DNA of 64,000 bases from an uncultured Oscillospiraceae bacterium (GTDB lineage Bacteria > Bacillota > Clostridia > Oscillospirales > Oscillospiraceae), in assembly GCA_934565415.1 (NCBI GenBank), contig CAKTHQ010000006.1, forward strand, positions 11,478-75,477, given 5' to 3'. The translations under genes and the position numbers were made by a program. Positions within the stretch are counted from its first letter, which is position 1. Each line of letters begins with the position of its first letter. Of the stretch, positions 44,076 through 53,164 are shown piece after piece. Below the pieces are notes generated by a model that worked only from the letters and a program-made list of their open reading frames with translations, had not been told where the DNA came from and did not search any database.

Positions 44076-44888
44076 ATGATACCTAAGGTGATACACTACT
44101 GCTGGTTTGGAGGCAACCCGCTTCCAGAAGATGCGAAGAAATGCATAGCGTCATGGAAAAAATACTGTCCAGATTATGAAATAATAGAGTGGAATGAAAG
44201 CAACTATGATGTAAATAGTAATGCGTATATAAGAGCCGCATACAAGGAAAAAAAGTGGGCGTTTGTATCAGATTATGCCAGAGTAGATGTTCTGTATAAA
44301 TATGGTGGTGTATATATGGATACAGATGTCGAACTTATTAAACCACTGGATAAGTTCTTAAGTCACAGCTTGTTTTGCGGATGGGAATATCGAGATCCGC
44401 TGCTGGACAAAAAGAAAGTCGCATATGAAAATTCAGTAGCATTTGGTTTGGGATATGGTTCGGAGAAAGGTCATCCGGCATTAAAAGCAATTCTTAAATT
44501 ATACGATAATATGTCTTTTTATAATAAGGACGGGTCTTTGAATTTGATGGCGTGCCCGCATTATCAAACAGAAATATTGAAAAAGTTTGGCTTGGATGAC
44601 ACAAAAAGGACATTTCAAGAATTAGAAGCCGGAATTGCCGTTTATGAGGAAGATGTTTTTTCACCGAAATCTCCGCTGACGGGAATAATACACATTACGG
44701 ATGAAACGGTAAGTATCCATCATTTTTCGATGACCTGGATAAATGAAAAAGAAAGAAAACTTCAAAATTTGGAATGGAAACTTACAGAACGGTTTGGATA
44801 TAGTATTGCTCATGGAGTCACAAAGGTTGCATCGGTGCCGTATAGAATAGAAAAAAAGATAAAGAAAATAGCGGTAAAATCGGGATAA
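44076..44888 (+). CDS. Glycosyltransferase family 32 protein
   Basis: 270 residues. MIPKVIHYCWFGGNPLP at the start and SDYARVDVLYKYGGVYMDTDVELIKPLD with the DxD motif are characteristic of the GT32 (OCH1-like) capsular transferases. GAGGAG precedes the ATG. The 89 bases upstream hold no other feature. Confidence 0.93.
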   Translation: MIPKVIHYCWFGGNPLPEDAKKCIASWKKYCPDYEIIEWNESNYDVNSNAYIRAAYKEKKWAFVSDYARVDVLYKYGGVYMDTDVELIKPLDKFLSHSLFCGWEYRDPLLDKKKVAYENSVAFGLGYGSEKGHPALKAILKLYDNMSFYNKDGSLNLMACPHYQTEILKKFGLDDTKRTFQELEAGIAVYEEDVFSPKSPLTGIIHITDETVSIHHFSMTWINEKERKLQNLEWKLTERFGYSIAHGVTKVASVPYRIEKKIKKIAVKSG

Positions 44889-44954
44889 AGCTCTTTACAT
44901 GAGAACTGGGCACAAAATGACAGAAGGAGTTTAGGGCGATAGGCCCCGAATACA

Positions 44955-46397
44955 ATGCAAAAATCACTCGCTAAAAATTCAATTTATAATATTATCTACA
45001 CGGTTGTCAATATACTATTTCCATTTGCAACTTCCATTTATGTCTCGAGGATCCTGCTTCCTGCCGGTGTTGGAAAGGTTGCGTCGGCGCAGAATATTGC
45101 ATCATATTTTGTGACGCTTGCAGCTTTGGGACTGCCGTCCTATGGTGTGCGTGAATTTGCAAAGATTCGGGATAGTGAAGCGAAAAAGAACAAGCTGTTT
45201 ACGGAGCTGCTGCTGCTGAATATTGTATCAACAACTCTGGCGGTGGTTGGCTTTTTTGCGCTTGTGCTTGCAAATGCGGGGTTTCACGGAGAATGGGCGC
45301 TCTATGGTGTATGTGGCCTTGCCATTGTTTTTAACTATCTGAACATTGACTGGATGTATAATGGCCTGGAAGAATACGGCTACATCACCGGCAGGAGCCT
45401 GGCAATGAAAGGAATTTCGTTGCTTGCGCTGTTTCTCTTTGTGAAAACAAGGCAGGATTATGTTGTTTATGCCCTGATTTCGAGTCTGGCAACCGGTGGT
45501 AATTACGTTTTCAATGTGATTCATTCCAGAAAGTTTGTCAAAATCTGTTTTTCCGGGATTGAACTAAAAAAACATTTGAAACCGGTGCTTCTAATTGCCT
45601 GCATTATTTTTCTGTCCAGTATTTATAATAAGATCGATGTGACGATGCTAAATATGATGGCAACGGATGAGTCCGTTGGCTTCTATTCATATGCCCAAAA
45701 GACAGTTACCATGGTTCTTACAATGGCAAATGCGGTTACTGCTGCACTTCTACCCAGACTGAGCTACTATTATGAAAATGATCGGGATGGTTTTTACCGG
45801 CTTTTGGACAAAGGCTTTCAAATCCTTTGCCTGATGACGCTCCCTTTGGCGGTTGGTATGGCTTTGGTAGCATCGCAGACAGTGGAGTTCCTTTATGGAG
45901 AGGCCTTCGCACCGGCGGCTTGGACTATCCGGCTTATGTGTCCTCTGATTTTAATTAAGGGCTTTGGTGATTTGTTTTGTTATCAGCTGGTTTACAGTAC
46001 TAAAAGCGAAAAAATCATTTTGCCTGCGTCGGCTTCTGCATCTATAATCAATGTTATCATGAATGCGGCATTGATTCCAGTTCTATTGCAAAATGGAGCC
46101 GTGATTGCATCGGTTATCAGTGAATTGGTAACAAATGCCATCCAGTTTATTTATATGAAAAAGAAGGTCCATTTTGGCATTAACTGGAAGGCGCTTGCTA
46201 CAGGCCTATTGAGTACAGCCATTATGTCCGTATGTGTGTTGGGACTTATGGCTCTGAAACTGCCCAATACGATTGGCCTTTTTGTAGAAGTAGGATGCGG
46301 GGCACTGGTTTATGTGGGAATCAACCTGATGATGAAAAATGCACTGATGTTTGAAATGATTCAAAAGGTCAGAACGAAGCTATTGCACAAACCATAA
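44955..46397 (+). CDS. Polysaccharide repeat-unit flippase (Wzx-like)
   Basis: 480 residues with about fourteen membrane segments, as in the Wzx/RfbX family. N-terminal NSIYNIIYTVVNILFPFATSIYVSRILLPAGVGKVASAQNIASYF and later GLPSYGVREFAKIRD are typical. It flips the undecaprenyl-linked repeat unit to the outer face for the Wzy-like polymerase. Its GC content is between that of the AT-rich cassette and the flanks. The ribosome site is weak. Confidence 0.92.
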   Translation: MQKSLAKNSIYNIIYTVVNILFPFATSIYVSRILLPAGVGKVASAQNIASYFVTLAALGLPSYGVREFAKIRDSEAKKNKLFTELLLLNIVSTTLAVVGFFALVLANAGFHGEWALYGVCGLAIVFNYLNIDWMYNGLEEYGYITGRSLAMKGISLLALFLFVKTRQDYVVYALISSLATGGNYVFNVIHSRKFVKICFSGIELKKHLKPVLLIACIIFLSSIYNKIDVTMLNMMATDESVGFYSYAQKTVTMVLTMANAVTAALLPRLSYYYENDRDGFYRLLDKGFQILCLMTLPLAVGMALVASQTVEFLYGEAFAPAAWTIRLMCPLILIKGFGDLFCYQLVYSTKSEKIILPASASASIINVIMNAALIPVLLQNGAVIASVISELVTNAIQFIYMKKKVHFGINWKALATGLLSTAIMSVCVLGLMALKLPNTIGLFVEVGCGALVYVGINLMMKNALMFEMIQKVRTKLLHKP

Positions 46398-46401
46398 ACC
46401 A

Positions 46402-46464
46402 CACCGCCCCCCTGGGCCTCCTGATGTCGTCGCACCAAACATCAGTTTGCGCAAGAGGGCGGTG
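46402..46464 (+). other. Long imperfect hairpin after the flippase gene
   Basis: An 8-bp outer stem CACCGCCC/GGGCGGTG (46402-46409 with 46457-46464) with an inner TGATGT/ACATCA stem. No T-run. Confidence 0.6.
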
Positions 46465-46550
46465 CTGTATACGGTATACCGGCTTTTGCAGAAACCGCAA
46501 GCGTTTTCCGGGAGCCAAATAATTCAGAAAAAACCCTCATAACTCCAACC

Positions 46551-46594
46551 AGCCCGTTCTACCCCACCTCCGGGGCCGAACGGGCTGCTTTTAT
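46551..46594 (+). terminator. Terminator of the polysaccharide operon
   Basis: A 9-bp stem (46551-46559 with 46578-46586) with an inner stem, then GCTTTT. It lies between convergent genes. Confidence 0.75.
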
Positions 46595-47661
46595 TACACT
46601 TTGTAGAATTCCTTATACCACTCCGCGAACCTTCGCAGCCCCTCCCTTAGGGGGGTATCGGGCTTAAAGCCGAAGTCCCGTTCCAGGGGGGTGGTGTCGG
46701 CGTAGGTGACGGGGACGTCGCCGGGCTGCATGGGGACCAGTTGTTTGTGGGCTTCGAAATCGTAGTCCGCAGGGAGTACCTGGGCCCTTACCAGCTCCTC
46801 GGAGAGAATCCGGACGAAGTCTAAGAGGTTTTCCGGATTGGAGTTGCCGATGTTGTATACGGCGTAGGGGGGGATGGGCAGGCCGTCTTCTCCGGTTTTC
46901 TTTTCCGGGGCCCCCTGCATCACCCGCAGGACCCCTTCCACGATGTCGTCCACATAGGTAAAGTCCCGCTGGCAGTTGCCGTAGTTGAAAATCTGGATGG
47001 TTTCGCCCTTCAATAGCTTGTTGGTAAAGCCAAAGTAGGCCATATCCGGCCGGCCGGCGGGGCCGTAGACGGTAAAGAACCGCAGACCGGTGGAGGGAAT
47101 GTTATAGAGCTTACTGTAGGCGTGGGCCATGAGCTCGTTGCTCTTTTTGGTGGCAGCGTACAGGGACACCGGGTGATCTACCTTATCCTCCGTAGAGTAG
47201 GGCACCTTTTTGTTGCTGCCGTATACGCTGGAGGAGGAGGCGTACACCAGGTGGGCAACCATGTTGTGGCGGCAGGCCTCCAGGATGTTGTAGAAGCCAA
47301 TCAGGTTACTCTGGATGTAGGCGTCCGGGTTGGTGATGGAGTACCGGACCCCGGCCTGGGCGGCCAGGTTTACAACCACATCCGGCCTATGGGCTTCGAA
47401 TATGCCGTCGATGGTATTTTTGTCCGCAATGTCGCCCGTTACAAAGGTCCATTTGGATTCCGGGTGCCGGGCAGCCAGGGCGGCGATTCTCTCCAGACGC
47501 CAATGCTTGATGGATACATCGTAGTAGTCGTTCAGATTGTCGATGCCCACGATGTTTATGGGAGATACGGTATCCAGAAGCTTCAGTACCAGATTGGCGC
47601 CGATAAAGCCCGCGGCACCGGTTACGAAAACGGTTTTGTTCTGTAAATCGATCTGATCCAT
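46594..47661 (-). CDS. UDP-glucuronate 4-epimerase-like NAD-dependent epimerase
   Basis: 355 residues, extended SDR fold. GAAGFIGANL binds NAD, ASSSSVYGSN holds the catalytic Ser, SLYAATKKSNELMAH the Tyr-x3-Lys pair, and FFTVYGPAGRPDMAYFGFTNKLLKG matches UDP-glucuronate 4-epimerases. It converts UDP-GlcA to UDP-GalA. The gene upstream encodes the dehydrogenase that makes UDP-GlcA, 9 bases away, so the two form a two-step pathway feeding the polysaccharide cluster. Confidence 0.88.
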   Translation of the reverse strand: MDQIDLQNKTVFVTGAAGFIGANLVLKLLDTVSPINIVGIDNLNDYYDVSIKHWRLERIAALAARHPESKWTFVTGDIADKNTIDGIFEAHRPDVVVNLAAQAGVRYSITNPDAYIQSNLIGFYNILEACRHNMVAHLVYASSSSVYGSNKKVPYSTEDKVDHPVSLYAATKKSNELMAHAYSKLYNIPSTGLRFFTVYGPAGRPDMAYFGFTNKLLKGETIQIFNYGNCQRDFTYVDDIVEGVLRVMQGAPEKKTGEDGLPIPPYAVYNIGNSNPENLLDFVRILSEELVRAQVLPADYDFEAHKQLVPMQPGDVPVTYADTTPLERDFGFKPDTPLREGLRRFAEWYKEFYKV

Positions 47662-47670
47662 GGTTCCTCC

Positions 47671-49137
47671 TTAGTCCCGCTTGAAGATGTCCCGGGTGAA
47701 GACCTTGTCCTTTACATCGTCCAGGCAGCTGTCGTACCGGTTGGCGATGATGCAGCCGGACTGGGCCTTGAACTTCTTCAGGTTGTTGACCACCTTGCTG
47801 CCGAAGAAGGTATCCCCGTCCTTCAGGGTGGGCTCATAGATGATGACGGTAGCGCCCTTGGCCTTGATGCGCTTCATCACCCCCTGGATGGCGGACTGGC
47901 GGAAGTTATCGGAATTGGCCTTCATGGTCAGCCGGTATACGCCTACCACGGTCTCTTTTTCCTTGCTCTCGCTCCAGCTGTCGTTGGCCTCGTAGCCGCC
48001 GGCAATTTCCAGCACCTTGTCCGCAATAAAGTCCTTCCGGGTCCGGTTACTTTCCACAATGGCGGTCATCATGTTCTGGGGCACATCCTGGAAGTTGGCC
48101 AGCAGCTGCTTGGTGTCCTTGGGCAGGCAGTAGCCGCCGTAGCCAAAGCTGGGGTTATTGTAATGAGTGCCGATCCGGGGGTCCAGGCACACGCCGTCGA
48201 TGATGTCTTTTGTGTTCAGCCCCTTGGTCTCGGCGTAGGTGTCCAGCTCATTAAAGTAGCTCACCCGCAGGGCCAGGTAGGTATTGGCAAAGAGCTTGAC
48301 GGCTTCGGCCTCGGTAAAGCCCATAAACAGGGTGGGGATGTCCTCTTTGATGGCCCCCTGCTGCAAAAGAGAGGCGAAAATCTCCGCCTTTTTGCGGCTG
48401 GCCCCATCGCAGGAGACAATGATCCGGCTGGGGTACAGGTTATCGTACAGGGCTTTGCTCTCCCGCAGGAATTCCGGGCTGAACAGAATATTGTCCGTAC
48501 CGTACTTTTTCCGGACGGAGGCGGTGTAGCCTACGGGGATAGTGGACTTGATAACCATGGTGGCATTGGGGTTTACCTTCAGCACCAGCTCGATGACGGC
48601 CTCCACGGCGGAGGTGTCGAAGTAGTTCTTCTTGCTGTCGTAGTTGGTGGGGGCGGCGATGACCACAAAGTCGGCATCCCGGTAGGCTTTTTCCCCATCC
48701 AGGGTGGCGGTCAGGTCCAGATCCTTTTCGGAAAGGTATTTTTCAATGTATTCGTCCTGAATGGGGGACTTCCGCCGGTTGATGAGGTCCACCTTTTCGG
48801 GGATAATATCCACGGCGGTAACGTGGTTGTGCTGGGAAAGAAGCGTGGCAATAGACAGCCCCACATAGCCGGTACCGGCTACGGCTATATTGTAGGCCCG
48901 GCCCGGGGCGGACTTGGGGGCGGGGTCTTCTACATACAGGTCGGTAATTTCAAAGTCCAGGGCCTGAGCCAGGGCCTCCAGCTGCTCGATGGAGGGCTGA
49001 AAGGTCTGCTTTTCCAGCTGCCCGATCATGGATCGGTTGATGCCGGTTTTTTCGGCCAGCTGGGCCTGGGTCAGGCCTTTGGCCTTCCGCCCTGCTTTTA
49101 CCGTTTGGGCAAGGAGTGCAAAGGATAGCTTTTTCAT
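47671..49137 (-). CDS. ugd: XRE DNA-binding domain fused to UDP-glucose 6-dehydrogenase
   Basis: 488 residues; ordinary enzymes of this class have about 390-440. Residues 1-70 form a Cro/CI-type HTH ([48 protein letters not shown]). From about residue 82 the dehydrogenase follows: [19 protein letters not shown] (NAD site), [18 protein letters not shown], and [15 protein letters not shown] with the catalytic Cys. It oxidises UDP-glucose to UDP-glucuronate with NAD+. Frame and ribosome site (AAAAGGAGG) support one polypeptide. A perfect inverted repeat overlaps its promoter, so the protein may repress its own gene. Confidence 0.93.
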   Translation of the reverse strand: MKKLSFALLAQTVKAGRKAKGLTQAQLAEKTGINRSMIGQLEKQTFQPSIEQLEALAQALDFEITDLYVEDPAPKSAPGRAYNIAVAGTGYVGLSIATLLSQHNHVTAVDIIPEKVDLINRRKSPIQDEYIEKYLSEKDLDLTATLDGEKAYRDADFVVIAAPTNYDSKKNYFDTSAVEAVIELVLKVNPNATMVIKSTIPVGYTASVRKKYGTDNILFSPEFLRESKALYDNLYPSRIIVSCDGASRKKAEIFASLLQQGAIKEDIPTLFMGFTEAEAVKLFANTYLALRVSYFNELDTYAETKGLNTKDIIDGVCLDPRIGTHYNNPSFGYGGYCLPKDTKQLLANFQDVPQNMMTAIVESNRTRKDFIADKVLEIAGGYEANDSWSESKEKETVVGVYRLTMKANSDNFRQSAIQGVMKRIKAKGATVIIYEPTLKDGDTFFGSKVVNNLKKFKAQSGCIIANRYDSCLDDVKDKVFTRDIFKRD

Positions 49138-49158
49138 ATGGAAGGACCCTCCTTTTAA

Positions 49159-49195
49159 ATGATATTATTTATATCATACATAACACAACAGTAAA
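49159..49195 (-). promoter_or_regulatory. Promoter with overlapping inverted-repeat operator of the HTH-dehydrogenase gene
   Basis: On the minus strand, TTTACT (49190-49195), a 16-bp spacer and TATAAA (49168-49173). A perfect 7-5-7 inverted repeat ATGATAT...ATATCAT (49159-49177) covers the -10 box. Confidence 0.65.
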
Positions 49196-49329
49196 ATGGA
49201 AATCCCATCTCTATCGGGAATTCTATCATATCAAAAGGGAGAAATCAAGAAAAAGTTGCTGAAAATAGGGGCGCTTTTGAAAAATCTCTTGATGAGCATA
49301 CGGAGAGGATATTTATAATATCTTTTTAT

Positions 49330-50040
49330 CTACAGCTGCCGGAGAATGGCCTGCAGGTCGAATTCCTCCAGGCGGCTTTTTTTGCAGCCCAGGGCAATAA
49401 AGCGCTTGACTTTGTCCTGACGGAAGGGGACGGTTACAAGGCCCTCCGTATTCAGGGTGGGATTCATGGCTACGATGCATAGGCCCAGGCGGCTGCGGAC
49501 CAGGGACAGAAGGGAGTTGTCTTCGTCGGCCTCGGCAACGATCCGGGGGTGGAGCTTCAGGTCCCGCAGCGCCACCTCGTAAAGCTTATAAAATAGGCCG
49601 CTTTTGGTGTGGCCAACCATGGCCTGACCGGCCAGATCCTCCGGCAATAGCTCCTTCCGGTTGGCCAGGGGATGGGTGGGGTAAAGGCAGACATACAGGG
49701 GCTGCTCCGCCAGGTCAAAGAATACAATGTCGGAGTACCGCTCCGAGGGGGCGCAGAGGACCAGGTCCAGTTCGTCCTCCTCCAGCAGGTCCTGCAGGGC
49801 GAAGGATACATCGTTGCGGATGCGGACATAGGCCCCGGGGTAGACCTTTTGGTAGGCTCCTATAAAAGCGGGGATAACCTGCCCGGGCATAGCGGTGATG
49901 GCTCCCAGCCGCAGGACCCGGTGCTCCCGGAGGGCGGCCCGGATGCCCTGGTCCAGCTGATCTACGGCGCCTTGGGCATATCGGCGAAAAACGGCCCCCT
50001 GAGGGCTCAAGCGAATGCTCCGCCCTTGCTTGAGGAAGAG
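49330..50040 (-). pseudogene. LysR family regulator, truncated at the 5' end (DNA-binding domain lost)
   Basis: From 50040 leftward the minus-strand frame reads LFLKQGRSIRLSPQGAVFRRYAQGAVDQLDQG, the end of a LysR HTH wing and linker helix, then a complete effector domain to 49330. The first 45-50 residues, including the recognition helix, are missing. At the junction it runs into antisense of the flavoprotein remnant, so the long frame that continues to 50736 is not a real protein. Confidence 0.85.
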
Positions 50041-50574
50041 GAGCTGAAGCAGGAGGGCGGTATGCTGTACCTGCTGCTGGATTCCGAGACCTTTGAGGTC
50101 TGGAAGACCAAGCTGGCTTCCGCCGGTATCTCCGATGCCGATATCGAAAAGTATCTGGAAGCCAACGGCACCAGCACCCCGGTCTTTGCCCACGGCGAAA
50201 CTCTGGAAGAGGCTGCTGCCGCTGCCGGTGTGAACGCCGACAACCTGAAGGCTACCGTAGAAAAGTACAACGGCTTTGTGGCCGCCGGTTCCGATGCCGA
50301 CTTCGGCAGAGCCGCTACCTACCTGACCAAGACCATCGGCGAGGGCCCCTACTACCTGATCGAGCAGAAGCCCCGCTTCGCTACCACCATGGGCGGCCTG
50401 GTCATCAACACCTCCATGCAGGTGCTGAATGAATCCGGCGAGGCCATCCCCGGCCTGTACGCCGCCGGTGAAAACTGCGGCCAGGTCATGGGCGACGACT
50501 CCCCCTCCGGCGCCAACAACGCCTGGGCCCTGACCTCCGGCAAGCTGGCTGCGGAAGCCATTGCCGCGAAGTAA
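50041..50574 (+). pseudogene. FAD-dependent fumarate-reductase-like flavoprotein, C-terminal remnant
   Basis: About 175 residues that match only the C-terminal third of FrdA/flavocytochrome-type reductases: GGMLYLLLDSE, the cap-domain helices, then TMGGLVINTSMQVLNESGEAIPGLYAAGENCGQVMGDD and ALTSGKLAAEAIAAK. The FAD-binding N-terminus is absent. An in-frame ATG at 50062 with AGGAGG upstream could still allow translation of 170 residues, which would lack the nucleotide-binding fold. Confidence 0.88.
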
Positions 50575-50591
50575 GACCATAACAAAGCGTT

Positions 50592-50622
50592 CCCCCCCTG
50601 CCGTAAGGCAGAGGGGGATTCC
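50592..50622. terminator. Hairpin between convergent genes
   Basis: CCCCC-x-CTGCC/GGCAG-x-GGGGG stem with a GTAA loop and one mismatch; T-runs are weak. Confidence 0.5.
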
Positions 50623-50627
50623 TATTG

Positions 50628-51410
50628 TTAAATCAGGCCATAGTGCTCCATGGCTTTTTGTACGCCGTCCTCCGGCAGGGGGGCGGTAACGTATTCGACG
50701 ATACCCTTTACCTCCTCCATGCCGTTGCCCATGCACACACTGTGGGCGGCGGCCTCAAACATGGGCAGGTCGTTGGTGCTGTCACCGATGGCCAGGGTTT
50801 CGGACTGCGGAATATTGAGCGCTTCCAATAGAGCCCGCATCCCGTCGGCCTTGGAGCAGCCTTTCAGAACGAATTCCGTAAAGCCGTCCGTGCCCCGGTG
50901 GATGACGGTAAACCAGGGCTCCATGGCCTTTTGGAAGCCCAGAGCGTTTTTCGCCTCCGGGCACCAGGAGACAAACTTCATAAACCGGGGATGCTCCTGT
51001 ACGGTGGTGATGGGGAACCCCTTTTCCCGCATCTGCTGAATTTCCAATTGCTGCTTGGGGTAACCCAAGTGGTTCGGGTCATACGCCATGCTTCCGTCGC
51101 TGCATTCATACAGGGGCAGGATGTTCCATTTTTCTACCTGTTCCCGCACATAGGCACAAAGGCGTTCGTCCGGATGGCGGCGGTATAGCCAGCTGCCGTT
51201 CAGCTTTATTTCCATGCCGCAGCCGCAGATCCAGCCGGAAAAGTCCATTTCCCGGATCCGGGGGTCAATGTGGGCGTAGGGCCTGCCGGTATTGACCACG
51301 GGGATGTGGCCGCCCTCCCGCAGGGCGGTAACGGTCTTTGCCGCGGAAGGGGGGATGAATAAGGTTTTGGTATCGACGACGGTGCCGTCGAGATCGAAAA
51401 AGACGACCAT
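50628..51410 (-). CDS. HAD superfamily hydrolase, Cof type
   Basis: 260 residues. Motif I is FFDLDGTVVDT (nucleophile and acid-base Asp), motif IV is IGDSTNDLPMFEAA, and the Cof-type C2 cap lies between, with a VVNTGRP motif II. Such enzymes dephosphorylate sugar phosphates, flavin or PLP. A GAGAGGAA box precedes the ATG. The next gene lies 15 bases upstream on the same strand, so they may be cotranscribed. Confidence 0.92.
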   Translation of the reverse strand: MVVFFDLDGTVVDTKTLFIPPSAAKTVTALREGGHIPVVNTGRPYAHIDPRIREMDFSGWICGCGMEIKLNGSWLYRRHPDERLCAYVREQVEKWNILPLYECSDGSMAYDPNHLGYPKQQLEIQQMREKGFPITTVQEHPRFMKFVSWCPEAKNALGFQKAMEPWFTVIHRGTDGFTEFVLKGCSKADGMRALLEALNIPQSETLAIGDSTNDLPMFEAAAHSVCMGNGMEEVKGIVEYVTAPLPEDGVQKAMEHYGLI

Positions 51411-51425
51411 TTTGTTCCTCTCTTT

Positions 51426-52868
51426 TTAGGCGTCGGACCGGGCGTAGGCGTTTTTCATCACGTTGCTGCGCTCAATAAGCACCTGGTCCAGGGCTTTCTG
51501 GCTCAGCTCCTTTATGGCGTCCGCAATTTCCTGATTGGCCTGCAGCCGCAGCTCTAAGCGCTTCTGCTGATCCCGCTGGGCGGTAAGAAGCTTATCGAAC
51601 CGGTTCAGAATCCTTCGTGCCTCCGAGGCGGCGGAGAGCTGATAGCGCTCGATGTAGATGAGGCTTCCCTTGTAGCTGCCGTCGGCCAGAGCGCCGATCA
51701 GGCGGCTGACCCAGTAGAAGCTGCCCGTATCGGCGTGGCCGGTGGTACAGCTCAGGTATTCCGGCACCTCCGGCACCCGGGCATAGATGGGCAGGCCCAC
51801 GTTAAAGGCGTTGGAGCCAAAGCAGATCCACTGCACCGCGGCGCAGTCAGCGGGCACGCCGGGCCGGATGCAGCTGATGGACAGAAAATCCGTCCGGTTG
51901 ATGCCGATGGGCCGGTATTTGCCACGAAGGGCAGGGTCTCCATAGCTGCCGTAGGGGTCGTAGGGGGTGCCCTGGTAGTGGGAGGACAAGAGGTATTTTA
52001 CATCCTCCACGGTGATTTTCCGCTCGGGCCGCACGCACCAGGGCAGATCGTCGTCCTCCGGGCCGTAGTCTGCATTTGGCCCCTCCCAGGTAAAGGAATG
52101 GGGCAGGAGATACCGGAGCATGAACCAGGCCCGGGGGGTATTGTATACATGGTCCGAGTCGTCGTGGGAGCCGAAGGCCAGCCGGGGGTCAAAGGGGCCG
52201 TCCATGCTTAGGTCCAGGGAATTGTCCGCAATAAACTGGGGCAGGTTCTTGGAGAAGAGGCTGCTCTTTCCGGCGGTATCCGTCAGGTCCAGCCGGTCAA
52301 TTCCCAGCTGGTTTGGCATGACCACAACGCCGTCCTTGGGTACCCGCCGGGCCATCCAGTGGTGGCCGCCGATGGTTTCCAGCCACCAGATGTCCTTCTC
52401 ATCCTGGAAGGCAATGCCGTTCATCTCGTAGGTACCGTAGGTTTCCAGGAGCTTTCCCAGATACTCTACGCCTTCCTTGGCGGAATGGACATAGGGCAGC
52501 ACCAGCATGACAAAGTCCTCTTCTCCGATGCCGCTTTCAACCAGAGGGTCCGCTCCCAGAACTCTGGGGTTGGAGGTGATGGTCTCTGTGGCGGTCATGG
52601 ATACGTTGCACTCGTTGATGCCGCTGGCTGCCCAGATGCCCTTCCCCTCTACGGCATTTGGCGCCGCGGTGTGCTGCATGGCGTTTCCCGGCATGGGAAC
52701 CTCCACCCCGGACAGGACGCTCTTATAAGTGGTGGCCTCCTTCCGGGCGGGAATAACGGTTACCTTTTTGGGGGTATAGTGAAAAGACCCGGCGTCATCG
52801 TTCCGGGCAATGATGGTAGACCCGTCGGCAGAAGCCTGGCGGCCTACAAGGATGGTGGTACAGGGCAT
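51426..52868 (-). CDS. C69 family dipeptidase (PepD-like)
   Basis: 480 residues. N-terminal MPCTTILVGRQASADGSTIIARNDD: the Cys near the start is the N-terminal nucleophile exposed after processing, as in family C69. Further family motifs are IGGHHWMARRVPKDGVVVMPNQLGIDRLDL and the C-terminal Cys-free helices. The ATG at 52868 follows AAAGGAG; the frame extends further without a ribosome site. It hydrolyses dipeptides inside the cell. Confidence 0.93.
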   Translation of the reverse strand: MPCTTILVGRQASADGSTIIARNDDAGSFHYTPKKVTVIPARKEATTYKSVLSGVEVPMPGNAMQHTAAPNAVEGKGIWAASGINECNVSMTATETITSNPRVLGADPLVESGIGEEDFVMLVLPYVHSAKEGVEYLGKLLETYGTYEMNGIAFQDEKDIWWLETIGGHHWMARRVPKDGVVVMPNQLGIDRLDLTDTAGKSSLFSKNLPQFIADNSLDLSMDGPFDPRLAFGSHDDSDHVYNTPRAWFMLRYLLPHSFTWEGPNADYGPEDDDLPWCVRPERKITVEDVKYLLSSHYQGTPYDPYGSYGDPALRGKYRPIGINRTDFLSISCIRPGVPADCAAVQWICFGSNAFNVGLPIYARVPEVPEYLSCTTGHADTGSFYWVSRLIGALADGSYKGSLIYIERYQLSAASEARRILNRFDKLLTAQRDQQKRLELRLQANQEIADAIKELSQKALDQVLIERSNVMKNAYARSDA

Positions 52869-52945
52869 GGGGAACACTCCTTTTTGTATGGTGTAGTATA
52901 TAAAATGGAAATTCTGCAAAAAGCTTGTCAGAAAAAACATTTTTC

Positions 52946-52974
52946 TTGTATTTCGTAAAACATCGTGTTATGCT
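52946..52974 (+). promoter_or_regulatory. Promoter of the small hydrophobic peptide transcript
   Basis: TTGTAT (52946-52951), a 17-bp spacer and TATGCT (52969-52974). The predicted start, about 52981, is exactly where the long-range pairing region begins. Confidence 0.65.
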
Positions 52975-52980
52975 GACTAT

Positions 52981-53013
52981 GGTGCTACCAGTACCCCGGT
53001 AGGCGGTTCCCCT
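52981..53013 (+). repeat. 5' arm of the long-range inverted repeat around the toxin gene
   Basis: 52981-52993 pairs with 53220-53232 (13 bp, one G-T) and 53004-53012 with 53208-53216 (9 bp, one G-T). The two helices are nested, so the mRNA 5' and 3' ends can fold together. Confidence 0.8.
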
Positions 53014-53047
53014 GGTCTTCTTATCCGGGGGTGATACATAATCTTTG

Positions 53048-53071
53048 CCCCCGTTCACTTGAAAGGGGGTG
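53048..53071 (+). promoter_or_regulatory. Shine-Dalgarno-sequestering hairpin
   Basis: CCCCC (53048-53052) pairs with GGGGG (53065-53069), extendable by two wobble pairs. The G strand is the ribosome binding site of the peptide at 53078, so folding blocks translation. Confidence 0.7.
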
Positions 53072-53077
53072 GCAATT

Positions 53078-53164
53078 ATGCTTACATGGGAAGGACTTTT
53101 TCAGTTCTGCATGGTGATCATCGCTGTCATTGCCCTGGTTTTCCGGAATAACAAAGAGAAGTAA
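53078..53164 (+). CDS. Small hydrophobic peptide, candidate type I toxin (holin-like toxin type)
   Basis: 28 residues: MLTWEGLFQFCMVII, then AVIALVFRNNKEK. One membrane helix (about residues 7-22) and a basic, Asn/Lys-rich tail, the layout of the short putative holin-like toxins of Firmicutes. A GGGGGTGG ribosome site lies 6 bases upstream. Such peptides depolarise or damage the membrane when made in excess. The surrounding RNA structures and a convergent antisense RNA with a consensus promoter support a type I toxin-antitoxin system. Toxicity itself is inference. Confidence 0.8.
   Translation: MLTWEGLFQFCMVIIAVIALVFRNNKEK

Noticed and set aside
46861..46880. G6-G7 runs in GC-rich genes (for example near 46868 and 63126) as phase-variable tracts
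   Set aside because: Runs of this length are frequent in the GC-rich parts of the window and do not stand out as the G9-G13 runs do.
49672..50574. 300-codon plus-strand frame joining the flavoprotein remnant to upstream sequence
   Set aside because: Its first half is antisense of the LysR remnant; only the part from about 50041 has homology features.
49330..50736. 468-codon minus-strand frame treated as one LysR protein
   Set aside because: The right half is antisense of the flavoprotein remnant; only 49330-50040 is LysR.
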